A stretch of DNA of 48,955 bases, from the NCBI RefSeq assembly GCF_001666755.1, contig NZ_LZJC01000142.1:1-48955 (forward strand), in the 5' to 3' direction. The stretch is from Mycobacterium sp. E1214 (lineage in GTDB: Bacteria > Actinomycetota > Actinomycetes > Mycobacteriales > Mycobacteriaceae). A program made the position numbers and the translations under genes. Positions 17,570 through 25,108 of the stretch are shown here, piece by piece (position 1 is the stretch's first letter; each line of letters starts with the position of its first letter). The notes below the pieces were generated by a model. That model was not told where the DNA came from. It saw only the letters and a program-made list of their open reading frames with translations, and ran no database searches.

Positions 17570-18958
17570 CTAGAGCAGCTCCAAACGTCGGGCCATGTCG
17601 GAGGCGAACACCCCCGTCGGATCCACCTTGCGGCGCACCGCGATCCATTCGTCGATGCGCGGATACATGGCGTGGAAGGTTTCGGCGGTGGTCCGATTGT
17701 CCTTGCCGGTGTAGAGCCGGCCGCCGAATTCCAGCACCCGGCGGTCGAGTCCGTTGAGGAACTCGTTGAGGCCGGGCTTGATCGGGAAGTCGACGCAGAC
17801 GTTCCAGCCGGGGATCGGAAAGCTCAGCGGCGCTTGGTTTCCCGGGCCGAACAGCTTGAACACGTTGAGGAACGAGTAGTGCCCGGACCGCTGGATGTCG
17901 TAGATGATGCCCTTGAATTCGTCGACGGCCTCGGTGGGGACGACGAACTGGTATTGCCCGAAACCGGCCGAGCCGTAGGCGCGGTTCCATTCGCCGAACA
18001 TGTCCAGCGGGTGATAGAACTGCGTCAGGTTCTGCGCCTTGCCGCGGTAGCTGCCCGACTTGCGGTACCACAGTTCGCCGATCGGGCCGAAGGTGTACTT
18101 GTTGGCCAGCCCGTTCGGGAAGATGTCGGGGAACGTCAGTAGTTGCGGCGCATCGAATTTCAGCGGATTCTTCTGCAGCTTCTTGGGTAGCTGGTCCACC
18201 TTCGCCAGCGACCCGCGCGAGATCGCCGCGCGGCCCAGCTTCGGCGGCGCGCTGATCGCGTCGAACCAGGCCGACGAGTAGGTGTAGTTCGCCTCGCTGC
18301 CGTCGCTGTGGAAGGCGATGGTCTCGTCGAGCGTGTGCGTGACGTCGCCGTCGGCGATGAAATACGCGGTCTCCGTCGGCGTCATCTCGAGCCGCACCCG
18401 CAGGATGATTCCGGTCAGTCCGTTGCCGCCGACGGTGGCCCAAAACAGCTCGGCCTCGTCGCCGTCCGGGGTCAGGTGGCGCACTCGCCCGTCGGCGGTC
18501 AGCAGCTCCATCGACCGGACGTGGTTGCCGAAGCTGCCGGCGCTGTGATGGTTCTTGCCGTGGATGTCGGACCCGATCGCACCGCCGATGGTGACCTGCC
18601 GGGTGCCGGGCAGCACCGGCACCCACAGCCCCAGCGGCAGCGCGGCCCGCATCAGCTGGTCCAAGTTCACGCCGGCGTCCAGGTCGGCGACGCGGCTGTC
18701 GGCGTCGAGCGAGTGGATGCGGTTGAGCGCCGTCATGTCGACGACCAGGCCGCCGCCGTTCTGGGCGTTGTCGCCGTAGGACCGGCCGAGCCCCCGGGCG
18801 ATGACGCCTCGCCCGTTGGCGGCGCCGCCGGCGTCGGCGGCGTGCGCCACCGCGGCGGCGATGACCTCGGGGTCCGGCGTGGACAGCACGCGCGCCACCG
18901 AGGGCGCGGTGCGGCTCCACCCGGTCAGCCGCCGGGTCTCGGGAAACGTTGCGAACAT
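17570..18958 (-). CDS. dprE1: Decaprenylphosphoryl-beta-D-ribose 2-oxidase DprE1
   Basis: A 462-aa FAD oxidase of the vanillyl-alcohol-oxidase superfamily, acting in the periplasmic arabinose-donor pathway. The FAD domain shows ARGLGRSYGDNAQNGGG and VLPGTRQVTIGGAIGSDIHG. The substrate domain includes PIPGWNVCVDFPIK, whose Cys388 corresponds to Cys387 of M. tuberculosis, the residue covalently trapped by benzothiazinones. In M. avium this residue is reported to be Ala, so this organism differs. Tyr60-equivalent and the C-terminal ASDMARRLELL are conserved. It leads the dprE1-dprE2-aftA-embC run, with GtrA 33 bases upstream. Confidence 0.96.
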   Translation of the reverse strand: MFATFPETRRLTGWSRTAPSVARVLSTPDPEVIAAAVAHAADAGGAANGRGVIARGLGRSYGDNAQNGGGLVVDMTALNRIHSLDADSRVADLDAGVNLDQLMRAALPLGLWVPVLPGTRQVTIGGAIGSDIHGKNHHSAGSFGNHVRSMELLTADGRVRHLTPDGDEAELFWATVGGNGLTGIILRVRLEMTPTETAYFIADGDVTHTLDETIAFHSDGSEANYTYSSAWFDAISAPPKLGRAAISRGSLAKVDQLPKKLQKNPLKFDAPQLLTFPDIFPNGLANKYTFGPIGELWYRKSGSYRGKAQNLTQFYHPLDMFGEWNRAYGSAGFGQYQFVVPTEAVDEFKGIIYDIQRSGHYSFLNVFKLFGPGNQAPLSFPIPGWNVCVDFPIKPGLNEFLNGLDRRVLEFGGRLYTGKDNRTTAETFHAMYPRIDEWIAVRRKVDPTGVFASDMARRLELL

Positions 18959-18991
18959 CAGTGAAAGAGGGTACCGCCTGGGGCGGACCGC

Positions 18992-19432
18992 TCAGCGCAT
19001 GCGGAAGATCACGGTTCGCTGGACGACGAAGTTGATCACCGTCGCGGTGCCCTGCGCGACGACGAACGCGACCGGGATCGCCCAGCCGCGGTAGTGCAGC
19101 AGCGCCAGGCACAGGTGGTTGAGCCCGACCTGCACGGCGAAGGTGACGGCGTACAGGGCCATCACCGCCAGGAAGCGGGCGGTGCTGGGGGCCGCCTGGA
19201 AGGTCCACCGGCGGTTGATCAGGTAGGCGGTGATGGTGCCGACGATGAAGCTGAGCGCCTTCGACACGTCCACCTGCACGCCCGCCGCCTGATACAGCAG
19301 GAGGTAGAGGCCGAAGTCCACGACGCCGGCCAGGCCGCCGGTGGCGACGAACCGCAACACCTGCGTGGTCAGCGCGACCGGCGGGTGGTTCAGCGCGTTC
19401 GGCGGGGCGGGATCGGGCGGTGGGGCGACCAT
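18992..19432 (-). CDS. GtrA-family membrane protein (Rv3789-like)
   Basis: A 146-aa protein with four membrane helices typical of GtrA: VLRFVATGGLAGVVDFGLYLLL, the Asn/Arg loop YLINRRWTF, and a last helix ending INFVVQRTVIFRMR. The Pro-rich 20-residue N-terminus precedes the first helix. The M. tuberculosis homologue Rv3789 was first proposed to flip decaprenyl-phospho-arabinose and later to act as an anchor recruiting AftA. Its place just upstream of dprE1 supports a role in arabinan assembly, but sequence alone does not separate the two ideas. Confidence 0.9.
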   Translation of the reverse strand: MVAPPPDPAPPNALNHPPVALTTQVLRFVATGGLAGVVDFGLYLLLYQAAGVQVDVSKALSFIVGTITAYLINRRWTFQAAPSTARFLAVMALYAVTFAVQVGLNHLCLALLHYRGWAIPVAFVVAQGTATVINFVVQRTVIFRMR

Positions 19433-19442
19433 CCCGCGAAGT

Positions 19443-19934
19443 CTAGGCGGGGCCGTCGGCGGGCAGTGTGATCGCGATGACCTCGACCTGCGTTTCGCCG
19501 CCCGGCGTCGGATAGGACACCGTGTCGCCCGGTGACCGGCCGGCGAGGGCCTTGGCGAGCGGACTGCGCGCGGTCAGCGTCTCGGTCTCCCGGCCCGCCG
19601 GGGCCTCCTCGACGATCGAGATGACGTGCATGGTGACCACCTCGCCGTCGGCGAAGCGCAGCGTGACCTCGGTGCCGCCGGGCAGCGTGGCCGGCTCCTG
19701 CACGGGCGCCGCCCCGCCCCGCAACCGGCGATCCAGCTCGTTGATGCGGTCGGTGAGGACCACCAACTCCTCGGCGCGCTGGATGGCCTCGGCCGCGTCG
19801 CCGTGGTCGCCCACCATGCCGCGGTCGCTCCTGACCTCGACCTGCAGCCGGTCGCGCCGCTGCCGTAGCCGGTCCAACTCCGCGGCGAGGTTGCCGCGCG
19901 CCGCGTCGGCGGCCGAGGGGGCCTTCTCCGTCAC
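19443..19934 (-). CDS. GreA/GreB-family protein (Rv3788-like)
   Basis: A 163-aa protein with an N-terminal antiparallel coiled coil (about 8-75, LAAELDRLRQRRDRLQVEV) and a C-terminal FKBP-like Gre domain (about 85-160) with the GDTVSYPTPGGE motif. It resembles transcript-cleavage factors that enter the RNA-polymerase secondary channel. The coiled-coil tip lacks an obvious pair of acidic catalytic residues, and the M. tuberculosis homologue Rv3788 has been described as an RNA-polymerase binder without cleavage activity. GTG at 19934 is preceded by AAAGG at good spacing; the ATG-type start farther up (20018) gives an unrelated extension. Confidence 0.88.
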   Translation of the reverse strand: MTEKAPSAADAARGNLAAELDRLRQRRDRLQVEVRSDRGMVGDHGDAAEAIQRAEELVVLTDRINELDRRLRGGAAPVQEPATLPGGTEVTLRFADGEVVTMHVISIVEEAPAGRETETLTARSPLAKALAGRSPGDTVSYPTPGGETQVEVIAITLPADGPA

Positions 19935-20053
19935 GTCGGTGAACCTTTCGCCGCAGTCCGCCCGGGTGGCGTTCAGTGTGACACCAGCGACGGGCGGGCC
20001 GCCACTGTTAGCGAGCACCAGGCGGTCGGCAGGTGATTCAGTGCGCCGCCCCT

Positions 20054-21169
20054 TCAGTTGGTGGCGATCGGCGCCGAGCCGTCCTCGTCGTAGTAGTCGA
20101 CGACGCTGTTACGCAGGGTGTCGAAGATCGCCACGCCCTGCGCCACCAGCCCGCTGGCCACCTCGGTCAGCCCGTCGGCGCCGTTGAGGACCGTGACGTT
20201 CGCGTTGGCCAGGCCGCGCGCGGCCTTCTCCACGATCTCCGGCAGCTGGTCGATCAGCGCCTTGTCCAGCGCCACCCGGTTGTGCGACGCGGCGGCCTCG
20301 GCGAGGATCTTCATCTTCTCCGCGTCGGCGACGGCCAGGATGCGGACCCGCTCGGCGTCGGCCTCGGCGGGCTTGACCACCTCGGCGACCAGCTCCTGCT
20401 GGCGTAGCTCGGCGGCCCGCTGGGCCAGTTCGGTGCGCATCTGCAGCACCTCGCGCTGGGCCTGGGCCTCGGCGAGCGGCCCGGCCTGGGCCGCCTGGGC
20501 CTGGGCCTTGTCCACCTCGGCCTTGTACTGCGCCTTGACGATGGCGGTCTCGCGGGCGAACTCGGCCTGCTTGCGCTGCGATTCCTGCTCGGCCTCGGCC
20601 GCCGCCTGGTTGGCCTGCGCCTGGGCGATCTGCGCCTGCTGCTGGATGGCGGCGTTGTGCGGCGCCGCCATCGCGTTGATGTAGCCCAGCCCGCCGTCGT
20701 CGATCGACTGGATCTGCAGGGCGTCGACGGCCAGGCCGATGCGGGCCATCTCTTCCTTGGACCCGTCGAGCACCTCGGTGGCCAACTTCTGGCGCTCCCG
20801 AATGATCTGCTCGACGGTCATCGAGCCGATGATCGAGCGCAGGTGGCCGGCGAAGATCCGTCCGGTCAGCACCGACATCTGGTCCTGGTCGGACAGGAAC
20901 CGCTGCCCCGCGCTGATGATGCTCTCGGTGTCGTTGGCCACCTTGAACGCGATCACGGCGCGCACGTTGAGCGTGATGCCCTGCTGGGTGACGCACTTCT
21001 CGGCGACCTCGGCCTCGCACATGGCCAGCGTGAGGAACGAGGCCTTCCGGAAGAACGGCAGGATGAACGCGCCGTGGCCGGTGACGACGCGGAACGGGGC
21101 GTCGGGCTTGGCCCGCCCACCGGAGATGAGCATGGCCTCGTCGGGATCGGGCACCTTGTAACCGAGCAT
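20054..21169 (-). CDS. Flotillin-like SPFH/band 7 protein
   Basis: A 371-aa membrane-scaffold protein. An SPFH domain (about 15-180) starts YKVPDPDEAMLISGG and has no clear N-terminal transmembrane helix, so membrane contact is probably peripheral as in eukaryotic flotillins. A long Ala/Glu/Gln-rich coiled coil (about 180-300, with QAQIAQAQANQAAAEAEQES) would drive oligomers, and a C-terminal domain follows. Bacterial flotillins organise fluid membrane regions. The next gene is an NfeD-type OB domain, the usual flotillin partner, so they should work together. It does not belong to the arabinogalactan pathway but lies among its genes. Confidence 0.88.
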   Translation of the reverse strand: MLGYKVPDPDEAMLISGGRAKPDAPFRVVTGHGAFILPFFRKASFLTLAMCEAEVAEKCVTQQGITLNVRAVIAFKVANDTESIISAGQRFLSDQDQMSVLTGRIFAGHLRSIIGSMTVEQIIRERQKLATEVLDGSKEEMARIGLAVDALQIQSIDDGGLGYINAMAAPHNAAIQQQAQIAQAQANQAAAEAEQESQRKQAEFARETAIVKAQYKAEVDKAQAQAAQAGPLAEAQAQREVLQMRTELAQRAAELRQQELVAEVVKPAEADAERVRILAVADAEKMKILAEAAASHNRVALDKALIDQLPEIVEKAARGLANANVTVLNGADGLTEVASGLVAQGVAIFDTLRNSVVDYYDEDGSAPIATN

Positions 21170-21236
21170 CTTCGACTCCTTCTTTGTGTCGCTGGTGTAT
21201 CGCGGGCGCTCCGGGTCGTCAATTCAGACCGTCAAT

Positions 21237-21455
21237 TCAGGCCGGGTCCCGGCGCCAGGGCTCGACGACGACCGTCCGGGCGCCCCGAATGTCGACGATC
21301 AGCACCGCGGAGCCCTTGGCCAGGGGTTCGCTGGACCACGCCAGGAAGGTCTCCTTGGCCCCCCGCACGGTCACCAGCACCTCACCGGCGCCGCGGTCGC
21401 CGCGGGTCGCCACGGTCAAGGTGCCGACACAGCCGATGGCCGAGGCGTCGCTCAC
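21237..21455 (-). CDS. Stand-alone NfeD-type OB-fold protein
   Basis: A 72-aa protein that is just the C-terminal OB domain of NfeD: VGTLTVATRGDRGAGEVLVTV, then LAKGSAVLIVDIRGARTVVVEPW. It has no membrane segment. NfeD domains accompany flotillin/stomatin genes across bacteria and are thought to bind or assemble the SPFH partner, whose gene lies 67 bp downstream on the same strand. The start is GTG at 21455 with GGAAGGAG upstream. The short gap to the flotillin gene holds an 11-bp direct repeat (CGTCAATTCAG, twice, ending at the stop). Confidence 0.75.
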   Translation of the reverse strand: MSDASAIGCVGTLTVATRGDRGAGEVLVTVRGAKETFLAWSSEPLAKGSAVLIVDIRGARTVVVEPWRRDPA

Positions 21456-21575
21456 GATCGCATCCTGCTCCTTCCGGCGGTGTGCCGTCGAGTTTCGCGC
21501 GGTTTACTTTTCGGTTGCTGATCCGCTGAGGGAAAAGACGCACGGCCGACGTTCGGCTAGCGTTGACGTGTAGAT

Positions 21576-21980
21576 ATGCACAGGTGTGAACGTAAGCCGA
21601 GACCAGTCCGCGCGCCGAAGACCCGGCGCCGCGGAAGGTGGTCGCGGGCCGGCGTGGTCGCCTCCGCCGCGGCGGTGCTGTGCGCGGCGCCGGCGGCGGC
21701 GGACCCCACCGACGATTCGTTCCTGTCGGCTCTGACCAACTACGGGATCGTCATCGGCGGTGACAACGACCCGATCGCGATGGCCCGCGCCGTATGCGAC
21801 GGCCTGGACAAGAATCAGAAGGCGAGCTTTCTGGCGCTCAAGGTCAAGAGGGAGGCGAACCTGACGGCGAAGCAGTCCGGCTTCTTCGTCGGCGCCTCGG
21901 TGTCGGCCTACTGCCCCCAGTACCGGGACCAGGTCGACGGATCGTTGGACTGGCTGAACCCCGGCCCGCCACTGATGTGA
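21576..21980 (+). CDS. Secreted DUF732-family protein
   Basis: A 134-aa exported protein. The N-region is very basic (RKPRPVRAPKTRRRGRW), followed by a hydrophobic Ala/Val core and cleavage near APAAADP. The mature domain shows the DUF732 pattern: DDSFLSALTNYGI, an Ala-rich helix with VCDGLD, and a C-terminal SAYCPQY, so Cys and Cys can form the conserved disulphide. DUF732 proteins are abundant in mycobacteria; their function is unknown. It is transcribed alone, converging on the galactan transporter permease 16 bases away. Confidence 0.85.
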   Translation: MHRCERKPRPVRAPKTRRRGRWSRAGVVASAAAVLCAAPAAADPTDDSFLSALTNYGIVIGGDNDPIAMARAVCDGLDKNQKASFLALKVKREANLTAKQSGFFVGASVSAYCPQYRDQVDGSLDWLNPGPPLM

Positions 21981-21996
21981 GCTGGTCAGAGCCGGA

Positions 21997-22827
21997 TCAG
22001 ACCCAGTACGGCACCCGGGCGCGGTATTGGCGCATCGCGAACGCGGCGAGCACCCATCCCACGGCGGTGAGCGCCAGCACGACCAGCCAGTGCCGCAGCT
22101 CCTGGTGCGCCCCCAGCAGCGGGGCGCGCACGATGTCGAGGTAGTGCAGCAGCGGGTTGAGCTCGACGATGCTGGCCCACCGGCCGGCGCCCTGCTGGTG
22201 CAGCGTCTCGTCGTTCCAGATGATCGGCGTCATGAAGAACAGCAGCTGCACCACCGAGAACAGCAGCGGGCCGATGTCGCGGTAGCGGGTCGCCAGGATG
22301 CCGAAACACAGTGACACCCAGACGCAGTTGAGCACGATCAGCCCCAGCGCGGGCAACACGGCGAGGTCCGCCCACGACCACGGCTTGGGGAAGATGACCG
22401 CGACCACCGCGTAGATCACGATGTTGTGCGCGAACAGGATGAGCTGCCGCCACACCAGCCGGTACACGTGCACGGACAGCGGCGTCGGCAGCTGCTTGAT
22501 CAACCCCTCGTTGGCGACGAACACGTCGGCGCCCTCCAGGATGGAGGCGTTGATCAGATTCCAGATGATCAACCCCAGCGTCACGTAGGGCAGGTGCACC
22601 GACAGTTCGAGGTGGAACAGCTTGGAGTACAGGCCGCCCATCGCGACAGCCGTGGTGCCGGTGGCGATCGTGATCCAGAACGGGCCCAGCACCGAACGCC
22701 GGTAGCGCTGCTTGATGTCCTGCCAGCCCAGGTGCAGCCACAGTTCGCGGCGGTGGAAGCCCGCGGTCAGGTCGCCGCGGGCCCGGGCGAAGGTCCGCGA
22801 TTGCGTGGCCGCGTCGATGAAGGTCAT
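21997..22827 (-). CDS. Galactan ABC transporter permease (Wzm-like, Rv3783-like)
   Basis: A 276-aa ABC-2-type permease with six membrane helices after the amphipathic LWLHLGWQDIKQRYRRSVLGP, a hallmark of O-antigen exporters of the Wzm/RfbD type. In M. tuberculosis the Rv3781-Rv3783 pair is assigned to export of lipid-linked galactan so that arabinose can be added outside. ATG at 22827 overlaps the glfT1 stop by 4 bases, and the ATPase gene is just upstream, so ATPase, GlfT1 and permease are translated as one unit. Confidence 0.92.
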   Translation of the reverse strand: MTFIDAATQSRTFARARGDLTAGFHRRELWLHLGWQDIKQRYRRSVLGPFWITIATGTTAVAMGGLYSKLFHLELSVHLPYVTLGLIIWNLINASILEGADVFVANEGLIKQLPTPLSVHVYRLVWRQLILFAHNIVIYAVVAVIFPKPWSWADLAVLPALGLIVLNCVWVSLCFGILATRYRDIGPLLFSVVQLLFFMTPIIWNDETLHQQGAGRWASIVELNPLLHYLDIVRAPLLGAHQELRHWLVVLALTAVGWVLAAFAMRQYRARVPYWV

Positions 22828-23738
22828 GGCGCTCCTCCCGGCCTGCTGAACTGCTCGCGACGCCCCAACCGGCGCAACCGAATCCACTCCCGCAGGCCCG
22901 CGGGGTCGCGGCGCGTCACCAGGAAGAACCAACCGAACCGCACCCATTCCTGAACCACCAGCTTGCGCAGCCCCGGCTGGGCCAGCAGGTAGCCCCGGTT
23001 GCGGTAGGTGTAGAACCGCTTGGTGGCGTTGTCCGGATACTGGGTGTGCATCCGGCCGCCCAGGATGGGCCGGAACTCGTCGGATCCGCACGGGTGCAGG
23101 TAGACCGCGTCCAGACAGGTTCCGAACGGCAGGCCGGACCGCACCAGCCGGCGGTGCACCTCCACCTCGTCGCCGCGGATGAACAGCCGCAGGTCGGGGA
23201 CGCCGACCGCCTCCAGGGTAGCCGCCCGAAACAGCGCGCCGTTGAACAGCGACGCGATGCCGGGCAGCAGATCTTGCTCGGCGTCGGTGCGCAATTCGCT
23301 TGCGCGCCTGCGCCATACCAGGCCGCGGCGTAGCGGAAACGCCAACCGCTCCGGGTCGTCGGCGTTGCACACCATCGGCGACACCTCCGCCAGGCCGTGC
23401 CGGGCGGCGCTGTCCAGCAGCGTGCCGAGCACCTCGGAATCCTGTGGCCGCCCGTCGTCGTCGGCCAGCCACACCCAGTCCGCGCCCCGCGCCAGCGCGT
23501 GCAGCATGCCGAGGGCGAATCCACCCGCGCCGCCGAGGTTGCGCCGCGAGGCCAGGTAAGTGGTCGGAACCGGTTGTGCCGCAACAAGTTCGCCGATGCT
23601 GCCGTCGGCGGGTCCGTCGTTGTCCACGACGATGAGGTGGTCGGGCAGCCGGGTCTGGCTGGTCACCGCGCCCAGGGACTTCGCGAGCTCGTCGGGCCGC
23701 CGATGGGTCACGACGACGGCGATGACGGTGTCACTCAT
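22824..23738 (-). CDS. glfT1: Galactofuranosyltransferase GlfT1
   Basis: A 304-aa GT2 enzyme that adds the first two galactofuranose residues to the decaprenyl-linked rhamnosyl-GlcNAc primer, on the cytoplasmic side. The GT-A fold starts VIAVVVTHRRPDELAKSL; UDP/metal ligands are in WLADDDGRPQD (Asp93-95). The acceptor-site stretch YLHPCGSDEFRPILGG and the C-terminal amphipathic RDPAGLREWIRLRRLG follow. Length equals M. tuberculosis Rv3782. It overlaps the upstream ATPase gene by 8 bases and the downstream permease gene by 4. Confidence 0.94.
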   Translation of the reverse strand: MSDTVIAVVVTHRRPDELAKSLGAVTSQTRLPDHLIVVDNDGPADGSIGELVAAQPVPTTYLASRRNLGGAGGFALGMLHALARGADWVWLADDDGRPQDSEVLGTLLDSAARHGLAEVSPMVCNADDPERLAFPLRRGLVWRRRASELRTDAEQDLLPGIASLFNGALFRAATLEAVGVPDLRLFIRGDEVEVHRRLVRSGLPFGTCLDAVYLHPCGSDEFRPILGGRMHTQYPDNATKRFYTYRNRGYLLAQPGLRKLVVQEWVRFGWFFLVTRRDPAGLREWIRLRRLGRREQFSRPGGAP

Positions 23739-24570
23739 CCACGGAAGCTCTTTGCGCGAGCGGTGTTTCGTCCCGGTCCTGCAGGCGCGTCTCTTCGAGC
23801 ACCTCGCGGACGTGCCGCGCCGCATCCTCGCCCTCGTAGGCGCGCACCACGTCCTCGATGTCGCCGGCCATCCGGATCGTCCCGTGGTCGATCCACATGG
23901 CGGTCTTGCACAGGCGGGCCAGGAATTCGTTGGAGTGGCTGGCGAACACCAGGATCCCGGAACGCTCCACCAGGCTCTGCAGCCGCGACTGCGCCTTCTT
24001 CAGGAAGTCGGCGTCCACCGCGCCGATGCCCTCGTCGAGCAGCAGGATCTCCGGGTCGATGCTGGTGACGACGCCCATCGCGAGCCGCACCCGCATGCCG
24101 GTGGAGTAGGTGCGCAGCGGCATCGACAGGTAGTCGCCCAGCTCGGTGAATTCGGCGATCTCGTCGACCTTGGCCAGCATCTGCTTGCGCGTCTGCCCCA
24201 GGAACAGGCCGCGGATGATGATGTTCTCGTAGCCGGAGATCTCCGGGTCCATGCCGATCCCCAGGTCGAAGACGGGGGCCACCCGGCCGGTGACCTTCGC
24301 CCACCCGCGCGTCGGCTCGTAGATGCCCGACAGCAGCCGCAGCAACGTCGATTTGCCCGCGCCGTTGTGGCCGACCAGCCCGACCCGGTCGCCCAGTTCC
24401 AGGGACAAGGTGATGTCGCGCAGGGCCTCGATGACGACGACGTTGGAGTCGTTGCGCCCGATCGTGCCGCCCGCCTTCCCCAGGAAAGCCTTCTTCAGCG
24501 AGCGCGACTTGGCGTCGAAGATGGGGAACTCCACCCACGCGTTGTGCGTCTCGATATGTGGACCGGGCAC
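23731..24570 (-). CDS. Galactan ABC transporter ATPase (Wzt-like, Rv3781-like)
   Basis: A 279-aa ATPase of the polysaccharide-export type. Walker A is GHNGAGKST (67-75), signature YSTGM (155-159), Walker B ILLLDE (175-180), and a switch His is in FASHSNE. The N-terminal extension WVEFPIFDAKSRSLKKAFLG is typical of Wzt/TagH-like exporters. It pairs with the permease at 21997-22827 to move lipid-linked galactan. GTG at 24570 is the first start after the Bpa stop (24581) that gives the conserved beginning; no strong ribosome-binding site is visible there. Confidence 0.92.
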   Translation of the reverse strand: MPGPHIETHNAWVEFPIFDAKSRSLKKAFLGKAGGTIGRNDSNVVVIEALRDITLSLELGDRVGLVGHNGAGKSTLLRLLSGIYEPTRGWAKVTGRVAPVFDLGIGMDPEISGYENIIIRGLFLGQTRKQMLAKVDEIAEFTELGDYLSMPLRTYSTGMRVRLAMGVVTSIDPEILLLDEGIGAVDADFLKKAQSRLQSLVERSGILVFASHSNEFLARLCKTAMWIDHGTIRMAGDIEDVVRAYEGEDAARHVREVLEETRLQDRDETPLAQRASVDE

Positions 24571-24580
24571 GTCGGTCGGT

Positions 24581-25087
24581 TCAGAGGTACTGGCCGTGGC
24601 CGGGCGCGCCGGGCTTGCCGATGCCGGGGGGCAGCGCGCCCTGCCGCATCTTCTCCAGCTGGGCGCGAGCGGCCATCTGCTGGGCGAACAGCGCGGTCTG
24701 GATGCCGTGGAACAACCCCTCGAGCCAGCCGACCAGCTGCGCCTGGGCGATCCGGAGCTCGGCATCCGACGGCGCGCTGTTCTCGTTGAAGGGCAGGGTG
24801 AGGCGGTCGAGTTCGTCGCGTAGCTCGGGTGCCAACCCCTCCTCGAGCTCGCGGATGCTGGTCGCGTGGATCTCGCGCAGCCGGTTGCGGCTCGCCTCGT
24901 CCAGCGGTGCGGCGCGGACCTCCTCGAGCAGCTGCTTGATCATGGTCCCGATGCGCATCACCTTCGCCGGCTGCTCGACCAGGTCGGTCAGGGAGCGCTC
25001 GTCGGAGTCGTCCTCGGAGATCGCCATGATCCGCGGATCGACGCCGCCGATGACCTCGACGCCGTCATCGTCGCTGCGGGTACTCAA
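24581..25087 (-). CDS. bpa: Bacterial proteasome activator Bpa/PafE
   Basis: A 168-aa ATP-independent activator of the 20S proteasome. The core is a four-helix bundle (about 35-140) with LIRIGTMIKQLLEEV-like and AQAQLVGWLEGLFHGIQ helices that form a dodecameric ring. The last residues GHGQYL carry the GQYL motif that docks into the proteasome alpha-ring and opens the gate. Its job is to admit unfolded proteins and HspR, independent of Pup. The start is TTG at 25087 (no in-frame ATG or GTG upstream before a stop), with AAGGA about 12 nt before it. The M. tuberculosis homologue is Rv3780. Confidence 0.93.
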   Translation of the reverse strand: MSTRSDDDGVEVIGGVDPRIMAISEDDSDERSLTDLVEQPAKVMRIGTMIKQLLEEVRAAPLDEASRNRLREIHATSIRELEEGLAPELRDELDRLTLPFNENSAPSDAELRIAQAQLVGWLEGLFHGIQTALFAQQMAARAQLEKMRQGALPPGIGKPGAPGHGQYL

Positions 25088-25108
25088 TTCCTCACCATCC
25101 TTCGCGGA

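Noticed and set aside
16794..19208. An 804-codon minus frame that ends as DprE2
   Set aside because: Its first two thirds are the shadow of dprE1. DprE2 itself starts at ATG 17558.
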